NCBI GenBank assembly: GCA_015231795.1
Contig: JADGAX010000014.1
Span: forward strand, 1 to 38,509
Origin: Alphaproteobacteria bacterium
GTDB taxonomy: Bacteria > Pseudomonadota > Alphaproteobacteria > Rhodospirillales > WMHbin7
Length of the DNA: 38,509 nucleotides
Reading direction: 5' to 3'
Shown: piece by piece, positions 7,541 to 13,655 of the stretch
How positions within the stretch are numbered: the stretch's first letter is position 1
Layout: the number at the start of each line of letters is the position of its first letter
Notes under the pieces: model-generated
Seen by the model: the letters and a program-made list of their open reading frames with translations, nothing else
Database searches by the model: none
Told to the model about the DNA's origin: nothing
Translations under genes and position numbers: made by a program

Positions 7541-8209
7541 ATGAACACACTAGCTGAGCGCACAAAGCAAAGACGAAACGAAATGAAGATTTCGCAAGCA
7601 AGCCTTGCGAAACAAGTAGGCTGTAAGCAACAGACAATAGGACAAATTGAAAACGGTAAAATTACTGAAACTGGATACATTTTAAAACTAGCAAATGCCT
7701 TAGGCGTTAGTGCAAATTGGCTTACAGGACTATCGGAAGACCAAAACACAACGCAGCAACAGCCAATTCACGCCGATATCAGGCCGCCAGCGAATCATGA
7801 AATGCCCCGCGACCTGCCTGTTTTGGGCACGGCGGCAGGCAGCGTCTCGGGCGCGCTGCAGATAGATCACGATCCCGTCGATTTCGTTCGCCGCCCGCCC
7901 GCTTTGGCCAAATCGCCGCAGGCCTACGCGCTGTATGTTCGGGGCGATTCAAACGCCCCGGTTTATCACGACGGCGATCTGATTTTCGTCCACCCCGGCC
8001 GCCCGGCCAGGATCGGCGATTGGGTGGTGATCCAGATACGAAATCACGACGCCGATCACCCGCAAAGCTGGGTCAAACGCCTGTCCAAGCAAGATGACAA
8101 GTACGTCGTCGCCGAGGGGCTGAATCCACCGCAAATCCACACATTCAAGCGCGAGCACGTTATCGCCGTGCATCGCGTGCTGACCATGAATGATCTGTTC
8201 GGTGTTTAG
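7541..8209 (+). CDS. CI/LexA-like phage repressor (HTH plus S24 peptidase)
   Basis: A 222-residue repressor. Residues about 4-62 form an XRE helix-turn-helix (ISQASLAKQVGCKQQTIGQI). The C-terminal S24 domain carries the self-cleavage dyad: Ser137 in RGDSNAPVYHDGD (the usual Met after Ser is Asn) and Lys179 in SWVKRL. An Ala-Gly candidate cleavage site is at residues 99-100 (GTAAGS). It should therefore lose repression when RecA is activated. The first 70 or so codons are distinctly AT-rich while the rest matches the GC-rich phage, suggesting that the DNA-binding domain was exchanged together with its operators. No ribosome site is seen before ATG 7541. Confidence 0.92.
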   Translation: MNTLAERTKQRRNEMKISQASLAKQVGCKQQTIGQIENGKITETGYILKLANALGVSANWLTGLSEDQNTTQQQPIHADIRPPANHEMPRDLPVLGTAAGSVSGALQIDHDPVDFVRRPPALAKSPQAYALYVRGDSNAPVYHDGDLIFVHPGRPARIGDWVVIQIRNHDADHPQSWVKRLSKQDDKYVVAEGLNPPQIHTFKREHVIAVHRVLTMNDLFGV

Positions 8210-8619
8210 TCGTCACAATCTGCAATAACGGATGACAAAACAACAGCCACTTCATCCACGTTATATGCCGGAAGCGGTTGCGCATAAATCGTCGCCCGAT
8301 GATCCAAAAATACGACGGAATAAAACGGAAAGCCCTGGGAAGGACCCCAAACCGTCGCCTCGCCTTTTCCGTTATCCATGACCTCTGATTTATAACCGAT
8401 GCCAAGCAAAAACGGCCCATTCTCGCTTTTCTTTGTCACCAGATCATATTGGACGCATCTCGCCAACTTTGTAATGTTGTTGGATTTAAACGATACGATT
8501 GAAACTGGCGGCAAACGCTGAAGCTCTGCCGATGTTGCTGCGCAACCGCCGACAAGAAACAAGACAGGCAACAACGTCTTTAAAGAATTGATCAAAGAAC
8601 GCTCCCGCAATAGCGACAT
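8206..8619 (-). CDS. Putative lipoprotein (accessory gene)
   Basis: A 137-residue protein with a lipoprotein signal: basic N-terminus, hydrophobic stretch LLPVLFLVGG and a lipobox cysteine (LVGGCAA, Cys at about residue 26). The mature part has no recognised domain. It ends 4 bases inside the repressor gene, in convergent orientation, and overlaps the upstream membrane-protein gene. Its place beside the repressor fits a lysogenic-conversion (moron) gene acting at the host envelope; this is inference from position. Confidence 0.65.
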   Translation of the reverse strand: MSLLRERSLINSLKTLLPVLFLVGGCAATSAELQRLPPVSIVSFKSNNITKLARCVQYDLVTKKSENGPFLLGIGYKSEVMDNGKGEATVWGPSQGFPFYSVVFLDHRATIYAQPLPAYNVDEVAVVLSSVIADCDD

Positions 8620-8852
8620 ATTATCGCCGCCAACTTAACATTCTCGGCACATTGCGGGCAGGCCTTTTCATGGCCGGAAATCATTTTACGATCAAGCACC
8701 AGCACCAGAGGCAACATCCAGATCGGCGTGAACAGCAAAGCCGCGAAGAACCAGACGATAGGGTTTCTTCCCCGCGCCGCCGCAGCCCAGCTTGTCACCA
8801 GCGGGCCGACAAGAAACAGATTGACCCCCAACATGATCACCATGAATTCCAT
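8592..8852 (-). CDS. Small membrane protein with C-terminal zinc ribbon
   Basis: An 86-residue protein with two hydrophobic helices (FMVIMLGVNLFLVGPLV and IVWFFAALLFTPIWMLPLV) followed by a CPQC...CRYC zinc-ribbon motif near the C-terminus. ATG 8852 has a GGGGGTGG site and was chosen; an in-frame ATG at 8864 is the alternative. Similar small membrane/zinc-ribbon proteins are widespread and uncharacterised. It is co-oriented with the lipoprotein gene and overlaps it, so the two probably form an accessory pair. Confidence 0.6.
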   Translation of the reverse strand: MEFMVIMLGVNLFLVGPLVTSWAAAARGRNPIVWFFAALLFTPIWMLPLVLVLDRKMISGHEKACPQCAENVKLAAIICRYCGSVL

Positions 8853-8930
8853 CGCCACCCCCATTGGTTCAATTCGTAACCACTTTACAACAATAACTAA
8901 AATGGACTAAAGCCGCAGCGACAATTTTCC

Positions 8931-8960
8931 TTGTTGACTTAACAACAATTATATTTGTAT
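8931..8960 (+). promoter_or_regulatory. Candidate promoter with inverted repeat for the DGR/integrase operon
   Basis: TTGTTG (8931-8936) and TTGTAT (8955-8960), 18 bp apart, make a plausible promoter in a locally AT-rich stretch ahead of the plus-strand operon. The -35 element is one arm of a perfect inverted repeat, TTGTTG-N6-CAACAA (8931-8948), which looks like an operator and differs from the ACAAM-N4-TTTGT sites at the switch. Confidence 0.4.
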
Positions 8961-9076
8961 CCTGCCCTCACATCCACCCCGGATGTCGCGCCGACAACCC
9001 CTAACGGCGCGCTCACCAAGGCCCGGCGCGTTCCCCTCCCGATTCCCGCGCCGGGCCGATTGAGAGAGGTTGCGCC
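8961..9076 (+). promoter_or_regulatory. Structured 5' leader with three GC-rich hairpins
   Basis: Between the candidate promoter and the first gene lie three inverted repeats: CATCC/GGATG (8971-8975/8981-8985), CGCGCC/GGCGCG (8987-8992/9006-9011) and a perfect 10-bp stem GCCCGGCGCG/CGCGCCGGGC (9021-9030/9047-9056). None is followed by a T-run, so they are not typical intrinsic terminators. The last stands just before the GAGAGG ribosome site of the 9077 gene. They may control readthrough or translation. Confidence 0.4.
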
Positions 9077-9427
9077 ATGCGTGTCGTTTTTATTCAGCCC
9101 GCCGCCCAGGCCATTCAGCGCGCCGTCGATGCGGCCAGGGCAGAGATTGACGCCCTGATCGCCCAGGCGCGCCAGGAACACACATCCCACGGCCTGGGCG
9201 GCCAGCAGGCCTGCTATGCCGCCCTACTGGCTGCAAAATCAGGCATTGACTGCGCCAACCCGTTTAATGCGTGCATGGAAACCTATTTGCACGGGTTTTG
9301 GAACAACGGCATCGCCCACGGCATGAGCGCCCAAATTCCCTGCGAAACCGCGTTGCCGCCCATGCGCATCGCGCGCACGCACGCCGCCATCACGCACGAG
9401 CACGACGAACGAGACAACGCCGCGTGA
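9077..9427 (+). CDS. Hypothetical protein, first gene of plus-strand operon
   Basis: A 116-residue protein with a GAGAGG ribosome site. The N-terminal half is an amphipathic helix (AIQRAVDAARAEIDALIAQA), and the C-terminal half has spaced Cys and His residues. No family is recognised. The stop overlaps a possible GTG start of the GapR-like gene (GTGA at 9424), indicating coupling. Confidence 0.55.
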   Translation: MRVVFIQPAAQAIQRAVDAARAEIDALIAQARQEHTSHGLGGQQACYAALLAAKSGIDCANPFNACMETYLHGFWNNGIAHGMSAQIPCETALPPMRIARTHAAITHEHDERDNAA

Positions 9428-9552
9428 CGTCACCGGCCAAAATCCAGCGCCGCCGCATCAACAGCCGCCTGCGCGTGCAGGCGCTGAAAATGGAACGCAT
9501 CGGATTCAGCCTAATTATTCGCCACCACCATTTGCACCTGAACGGAGAAATC

Positions 9553-9894
9553 ATGTCAAAGCAACAAAGAACGCACGGCCAGCCCGGACATAATTCCGGC
9601 ATTGCAGGCGAGAGGCTGAAATCATTTATCGAGCGCGTCGAGCGCCTCGAGGAAGAAAAGGCCGCCCTGTCGGCCGACATCAAGGATGTGTTGAGCGAAG
9701 CCAAGTCGGCAGGGTTCGACACCAAAATTATCCGCCAGATTGTGCGCATCCGAAAGCAAGACCCACAAGACCGGCGCGAACAGCAAGAATTGCTGGATCT
9801 GTACATGTCGGCCCTGGGCATGTTGGCCGACACCCCGCTTGGAGAAAGCGCTTTGAAACGCGCAGGCCTGGAAACCGGCGAGGTGAAACCATGA
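9553..9894 (+). CDS. GapR-like DNA-binding protein (DUF2312)
   Basis: The region from about residue 22 onward (RLKSFIERVERLEEEKAALS, then DIKDVLSEAKSAGFDTKIIR and QIVRIRKQD) matches DUF2312, the family of the alphaproteobacterial nucleoid protein GapR, which binds overtwisted or AT-rich DNA ahead of replication and transcription. ATG 9553 has a GGAG site and gives 113 residues. The frame stays open upstream to GTG 9424, which overlaps the previous stop and would add a basic 43-residue extension. The gene overlaps the HD hydrolase gene by 4 bases. A phage copy could help phage replication or compete with the host protein. Confidence 0.85.
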   Translation: MSKQQRTHGQPGHNSGIAGERLKSFIERVERLEEEKAALSADIKDVLSEAKSAGFDTKIIRQIVRIRKQDPQDRREQQELLDLYMSALGMLADTPLGESALKRAGLETGEVKP

Positions 9895-10523
9895 CTTGGA
9901 TTCAAACCGCATCAGGAAAAGTGGTTGACCTGATCAATCCCGACCCACGCACGGTTGACCCACGCGACATCGCGCATCATCTGGCGCTGATTAACCGTTT
10001 CAACGGAGCCACCCACACGCCCTATTCAGTCGCCCAGCATTCATTGCTGGTGGCCGACATCGTAACCGCCAGGACCGCTGAATTCAGGTGCGACGAAGAT
10101 CGGCGCAAACTGGTTTTGGCCGCCCTGCTGCACGATGCGCACGAGGCCTTCATCGGCGATCTATCAAGACCGATGAAAGAGGCGATGCAGCGCGTTTGCA
10201 AAAATCAAAACCCGCTCGAGGTTCTGCAAACCGCTGCCGATGTGGCCGTTTTTTGCCGCTTTGGCCTTTCGTGGCCCCTGAAATTGCATCACGCCGAATT
10301 GATTCACGAAGCCGACATGATCGCCCTGGCCACCGAGGCCCGCGATCTGATGGCAGACCCACCCACCCCATGGCCGAAAATGCCAGACCCGCTGAATTTC
10401 GTCATCAAGCCTTTGCCCTGGGCAAAAGCTGAGGATGATTTTTTGAAACGCTTATCGAGCCTAATGGATTCGTCACACGAAGCTCGATTCGTTTTCAACG
10501 CCATCACAAACCCTGCCGCGTGA
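9891..10523 (+). CDS. HD-domain phosphohydrolase
   Basis: A 210-residue protein of the HD superfamily. The metal-binding set is visible: His50 (SVAQHSL), His81-Asp82 with a following HE pair (ALLHDAHEAFIGDL) and Asp142 (LIHEADMIAL). This pattern matches phage and YfbR-like 5'-nucleotidases or dNMP phosphohydrolases, so a role in nucleotide metabolism is likely; the exact substrate cannot be told. The start overlaps the GapR-like stop (ATGA). It lies 10 bases upstream of the first DGR target gene. Confidence 0.85.
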   Translation: MTWIQTASGKVVDLINPDPRTVDPRDIAHHLALINRFNGATHTPYSVAQHSLLVADIVTARTAEFRCDEDRRKLVLAALLHDAHEAFIGDLSRPMKEAMQRVCKNQNPLEVLQTAADVAVFCRFGLSWPLKLHHAELIHEADMIALATEARDLMADPPTPWPKMPDPLNFVIKPLPWAKAEDDFLKRLSSLMDSSHEARFVFNAITNPAA

Positions 10524-10533
10524 GGATACTGAA

Positions 10534-11214
10534 ATGACCAAAGCCAAACCAGAACTGAAGAAAAAGCCCGCCACCAGGAAGGCGGCAACGCCCAAGAAAC
10601 CCGTGGCCCGCAAAGCCGAAAAAACGCCTGCCAGGGCGGCGAAGCCGCGCCCGCTCGCCTATGCCCGCATGAAGGCCGAGAAGTGCCCCACGGCGCCGGG
10701 CGCCGCTTTCGGCGGTGGGTTCTACGCGGGTCGTCAGATCGGCCCGGATGGCAAAACCTATGCTCTGATCCTGGCGCCCAAGGAAACCGGCGAAAGGCTG
10801 GACATCCAGTGGAAGAAGACCAACACGCCCAGCGAGGGTGCCAAGGATTTGTTTGACGGCCTGCGCAACAGCGAAGCCTTGAACAACGCCGATCACCCGG
10901 CGGCGCAGTTTTGCCGGGCGCTCGCCATCGGCGGATTCCGCGATTGGCACCTGCCCAGCCTGGAAGACATGGTTCTGCTGCGCCGCTATTTCATGCCCGC
11001 CGACGATGGCGACGGATGGAACCCTGGCCAGACCAAGATCGAGGCGTTCAAGCAAGGCAACGCCCAGGCCTTCGAGCGTGGCTATTACTGGACCAGCACA
11101 CAGGCCAGCGCCGATTACGCCTGGGTGCAATACTTCATCAACGGCACCCAGTCCTGCAACTACAAGAACTTTCAATGGCGCGTCAGGGCTGTCCGCAAAA
11201 TCATCCTGATTTAA
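10534..11214 (+). CDS. DGR target protein 1, C-type-lectin/DUF1566-like
   Basis: A 226-residue protein ending in a hypervariable region. Residues 1-45 are a Lys/Ala/Pro-rich basic tail (KKKPATRKAATPKKPVARK) like histone H1 tails. The rest matches the DUF1566/C-type-lectin fold: FRDWHLPSLEDMVLL, YYWTSTQASADYAWVQYF and a terminal WRVRAVRK. The last third contains variable repeat VR1, where ten bases differ from the template. There is no signal peptide or membrane segment. About 95 percent of the C-terminal domain can be aligned with target 2, so the two are paralogues. It sits in the operon with the DGR machinery and the integrase, not with the tail genes. The ligand is unknown. Confidence 0.9.
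   Translation: MTKAKPELKKKPATRKAATPKKPVARKAEKTPARAAKPRPLAYARMKAEKCPTAPGAAFGGGFYAGRQIGPDGKTYALILAPKETGERLDIQWKKTNTPSEGAKDLFDGLRNSEALNNADHPAAQFCRALAIGGFRDWHLPSLEDMVLLRRYFMPADDGDGWNPGQTKIEAFKQGNAQAFERGYYWTSTQASADYAWVQYFINGTQSCNYKNFQWRVRAVRKIILI
11100..11199 (+). repeat. DGR variable repeat VR1
   Basis: This 100-bp stretch aligns without gaps to the template repeat at 12456-12555. Ten bases differ, all between the GTGCA and TGG landmarks. Nine of them are template A changed to T, C or G; the tenth is a silent G to A in a Gln codon. The 3' end (about 11173-11199) is identical to the template and should hold the initiation-of-mutagenic-homology sequence. Confidence 0.95.
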
Positions 11215-11249
11215 CCATTCACCTATTTGCCGGTCGCTGAGCGACCGGC
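11210..11249 (+). promoter_or_regulatory. DGR target-recognition block and hairpin after VR1
   Basis: An 18-nt block TTTAACCATTCACCTATT (11210-11227), which includes the target 1 stop codon, is followed by a 9-bp perfect stem GCCGGTCGC/GCGACCGGC (11229-11237/11241-11249) with loop TGA. The same block and loop follow VR2, but with a different stem sequence. In the Bordetella phage DGR a hairpin after VR is needed for efficient homing; the role here is inferred from that. Confidence 0.8.
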
Positions 11250-11279
11250 GCACAACCGCAACCAACGGAGACCGACATT

Positions 11280-11837
11280 ATGAACCAAATCGCACCCACC
11301 ACCGAAACCGCCATGCCCGAAATCGGCGCACCCTTCCAGGGCGGCTTTTTCGCCGGAATCATGTTCCAGCAGGGCGGCAGCAAGTATGCGCTGATCGTGG
11401 CGCCGAAAACCGAAGGCGAGGCCGAAGAAATTGCCTTCACGAACGGCGTTCGCAGCGAAACCGCCGCCTGTTCGTTGCATGACGGCCAGGCCAACACCCA
11501 GGCGCTGCTGGAAGGCGACCACCCTGTGGCCAAGTTCTGCGCCGGGCTGGAAATCAGCGGCTTCACGGACTGGTATCTGCCCAGCAAGGACGAGTTGTAC
11601 CTGATCGCCAGTCGCTTCCTGCCCGCCGACGACGGCGACAACTGGAATCCGCCGAAGACCGATATCGAAGCCTTCAAGGCCGGCAACGCCCAGGCCTTTG
11701 AGCGCGACCTATATTGGTCGAGCACCGAGGCCAGCGCCGATTACGCCTGGGTGCAGTACTTCATCACCGGCTTCCAGACCTGCGACTTCAAGGACTATCG
11801 ATGGCGCGTCAGGGCTGTCCGCAAACATCCCCTTTAA
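11280..11837 (+). CDS. DGR target protein 2, C-type-lectin/DUF1566-like
   Basis: A 185-residue paralogue of target 1 without the basic N-terminal tail. Shared landmarks are GGFFAG, FTDWYLPSKDELYLI, PADDGDNWNP, GNAQAFER, the YWSSTEASADYAWVQYF core and WRVRAVRK at the C-terminus. The final third is variable repeat VR2. There is no signal peptide. An ACGGAGACCGACATT sequence just before ATG 11280 contains a GGAG site. In this fold the variable residues lie on a ligand-binding face, so the protein is probably a binding protein of unknown target. It follows target 1 after a 65-base gap that holds the first recognition hairpin. Confidence 0.9.
   Translation: MNQIAPTTETAMPEIGAPFQGGFFAGIMFQQGGSKYALIVAPKTEGEAEEIAFTNGVRSETAACSLHDGQANTQALLEGDHPVAKFCAGLEISGFTDWYLPSKDELYLIASRFLPADDGDNWNPPKTDIEAFKAGNAQAFERDLYWSSTEASADYAWVQYFITGFQTCDFKDYRWRVRAVRKHPL
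11728..11825 (+). repeat. DGR variable repeat VR2
   Basis: These 98 bp align without gaps to 12458-12555 of the template. Thirteen bases differ and every one is an A in the template (to T, C or G). The differences change Asn, Tyr and Gln codons of the template to Tyr, Ile, Thr, Phe, Cys, Asp or Arg. The last 26 or so bases are identical to both the template and VR1. Confidence 0.96.
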
Positions 11838-11873
11838 CCATTCACCTATTCCCCGCGCGCTGAGCGCGCGGGG
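11833..11873 (+). promoter_or_regulatory. DGR target-recognition block and hairpin after VR2
   Basis: The block TTTAACCATTCACCTATT (11833-11850), containing the target 2 stop, is followed directly by a 10-bp perfect stem CCCCGCGCGC/GCGCGCGGGG (11851-11860/11864-11873) around a TGA loop. The stem bases differ from those after VR1 at several paired positions while pairing is kept. No T-run follows, so it is not a standard terminator. Confidence 0.8.
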
Positions 11874-11896
11874 TGTCTGACCGACGGAAATTTTGC

Positions 11897-12259
11897 ATGA
11901 CGCTCGCCACAGACCTGCCGATCTACAAACCGACCTACGATCTGATTCTGCTGGTGATGAATCTCACCAAGAATTTTCCGAGGTCGTTTCGGCATGGCTT
12001 GGCGCGGGATATCGATCTGGGGGCGCAACAACTGGCCACGGCGATTTTTCAGGCCAACTGCACCACCGACAAAGTTCCGGTCATCGAAGGGCTGCGAGAA
12101 AGACTTTCCGTTCTTCGCTTGCAGCTACGCCTTTCGAAGGATTTGCATCTGATTTCCGCCGGGCAATTCGGGGCCACGGTGGAGCTGACCGCCGCCATTG
12201 GCAAGCAGGCGACGGGCTGGCTGAATTACGCGAAGAAGAGGAGAGCGCCCGATGCGTGA
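11897..12259 (+). CDS. avd: DGR accessory variability determinant (Avd)
   Basis: A 120-residue, mostly helical protein matching the Avd/four-helix-bundle family of DGRs (related in fold to the 23S rRNA intervening-sequence protein): LPIYKPTYDLILLVMNLTKN, FPRSFRHGLARDID and a helical C-terminal part ending in a basic tail. Avd forms a basic pentamer that binds the reverse transcriptase and template RNA and is needed for mutagenic reverse transcription. ATG 11897 is preferred and gives the family's usual N-terminus; GTG 11873, inside the hairpin, is open in the same frame. It lies between target 2 and the template repeat, as in the Bordetella phage cassette. Confidence 0.9.
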   Translation: MTLATDLPIYKPTYDLILLVMNLTKNFPRSFRHGLARDIDLGAQQLATAIFQANCTTDKVPVIEGLRERLSVLRLQLRLSKDLHLISAGQFGATVELTAAIGKQATGWLNYAKKRRAPDA

Positions 12260-12455
12260 TGGTTATGGCCATGGCGCCTGCGCGCATGATTTGGTCGGGG
12301 TAGCGGCGGCGCCTGCCGTCGCTCCATGTGCCAACGGGAAACGGCCGACTGCTCCCGGCACGTCCCGGCACGGCTTGGATGGTGTCGATGCACGTCAAAT
12401 TATGTCGGCACTGCCGACGTGCAATCGCCATCCCGGCTTGTACACCCCCGACATG
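12260..12455 (+). ncRNA. Avd-TR spacer, probable part of DGR template RNA
   Basis: This stretch has no convincing gene. It contains a 9-bp hairpin with one G-U pair (12302-12310/12315-12323, loop GCCT), a tandem 10-bp repeat TCCCGGCACG (12353-12362 and 12363-12372) and a stem GTCGGC/GCCGAC (12404-12409/12413-12418, loop ACT). In known DGRs the RNA around TR is structured and binds RT and Avd; this spacer is inferred to do the same. One frame stays open through it into the RT gene, but its translation looks unlike protein. Confidence 0.5.
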
Positions 12456-12555
12456 ACAGGCCAGCGCCGATTACGCCTGGGTGCAGAACTTCAACAACGG
12501 CAACCAGAACTACAACAACAAGAACAATCAATGGCGCGTCAGGGCTGTCCGCAAA
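12456..12555 (+). repeat. DGR template repeat (TR)
   Basis: A 100-bp non-coding copy of the two variable repeats, rich in AAC triplets in its centre (read in the target frame it would give many Asn codons, as in NFNNGNQNYNNKNNQW). This AAY enrichment gives maximal amino-acid choice under adenine mutagenesis. It lies between avd and the RT gene. It lacks the 18-nt block and hairpin found after both VRs, the asymmetry expected so that information flows only from TR to VR. The RT gene's likely ATG (12531) is within its 3' end. Confidence 0.96.
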
Positions 12556-13655
12556 TCAAAACCTATCGTTCCGAAATCACCGTGGCTCAACTTTTTGAAG
12601 CCTATTTCGAATGCAGACGCCACAAGCGCAACAGTGCGTCAGCGCTGGCTTTCGAAGTGAATCTTGAAAGCAATCTGATCGATCTGCACGAGGAACTTGT
12701 TTCCGGCGCATGGCAGCCCAGGCCCGCCACCACCTTCGTTATCACGCGCCCGAAACCCCGCGAAGTGTGGGCCGCCGATTTTCGCGACCGTATCGTCCAT
12801 CATTTGGTCTACGCGGCCATTGCGCCACGGATCGAAACCGCCTTCATCGCTGATTCCTGCGCCTGCATCAAGGGACGCGGAACGCTGTACGCAGCCAACC
12901 GGCTGGCCCAACATCTGCGCAGCGAGACCGAAGGCTGGAGCAAGCCGGTTTTTTACCTGAAAGCCGACATCGCGAATTTCTTTGTCTCGATCAGGCGGGC
13001 CGATCTGTTCGCCATGCTGGAAGCCAGGGTGCGCGATGAAACGATGCTCGATCTCTGCCGCAAGCTGGTCTTCCAGGACGTGAAGCGCGATTGCATCGTC
13101 AAAGGAAGCCCGCAAAGTTTCGCCCGCGTGCCGCGCCACAAAAGCCTGTTCCATGCGCCGGAAGGCAATGGCCTGCCGATTGGCAATCTTTCCAGCCAAT
13201 TCTTCGCCAACGTCTATCTGGATGGGCTTGATCAGATGGTCAAGCGCAAGCTGGGCATTCGCCCTTACGTGCGCTATGTCGACGACATGTTGCTGCTGCA
13301 TCACGAGCCAAAAGCGCTTTTGTCAGCCGCGAACGCCATTCGCGAGCATCTTTCCTCCATCGGCCTGAAGCTGGCCGAGAGCAAAACGTTTGTCGCGCCG
13401 GTTGATAAGGGCGTCGATTTTGTTGGACACGTCATCAGGCCGCATCGGCGCCAGACGCGGCCACGCACCCACCGCGCCGCCCTGGCCAGGATCGCCACGA
13501 CGGCGCAGGCAGAATTGCCAGCCACCGTCACCGCCTATCTTGGCCTGACAAAACATTCCGGCAGCCGACCCCAGCGCGAGCAGATCGCCCGCGCCGCCAT
13601 CCATCGCGGCCTGTGGGTGGAAGCCGACCTATCGAAAGCGAAGGAGAGAAGATGA
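12531..13655 (+). CDS. DGR reverse transcriptase
   Basis: A 374-residue reverse transcriptase. Motif A is KADIANFF (Asp146), the DGR-diagnostic motif 4 is IGNLSSQ (residues 217-223, fitting the xGxxxSQ signature) and the catalytic YVDD is at 249-252. The C-terminal thumb follows (GLKLAESKTFVAPVDKGVDF VGH region). It copies TR RNA into cDNA with random bases opposite adenines. ATG 12531 lies inside TR; GTG 12582 (VAQLFEAYF) is a second possible start. No extra maturase, endonuclease or retron-type domain is seen. It ends with an ATGA overlap with the Gp37/Gp68 gene. Confidence 0.95.
   Translation: MARQGCPQIKTYRSEITVAQLFEAYFECRRHKRNSASALAFEVNLESNLIDLHEELVSGAWQPRPATTFVITRPKPREVWAADFRDRIVHHLVYAAIAPRIETAFIADSCACIKGRGTLYAANRLAQHLRSETEGWSKPVFYLKADIANFFVSIRRADLFAMLEARVRDETMLDLCRKLVFQDVKRDCIVKGSPQSFARVPRHKSLFHAPEGNGLPIGNLSSQFFANVYLDGLDQMVKRKLGIRPYVRYVDDMLLLHHEPKALLSAANAIREHLSSIGLKLAESKTFVAPVDKGVDFVGHVIRPHRRQTRPRTHRAALARIATTAQAELPATVTAYLGLTKHSGSRPQREQIARAAIHRGLWVEADLSKAKERR

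Noticed and set aside
11229-11873. The two GC hairpins after the target genes as intrinsic terminators
   Set aside because: No T-run follows either, transcription must continue into avd and RT, and the shared block and loop after both VRs point to a DGR recognition function.
12252-12530. Extension of the RT gene upstream through the template repeat to 12252
   Set aside because: The translated extension reads like non-coding sequence, covers TR in another frame, and RT family members begin near the chosen start.
12531-13655. Retron or group II intron reverse transcriptase
   Set aside because: The motif 4 SQ signature, nearby TR/VR repeats and Avd identify a DGR; no msr/msd or intron RNA is seen.
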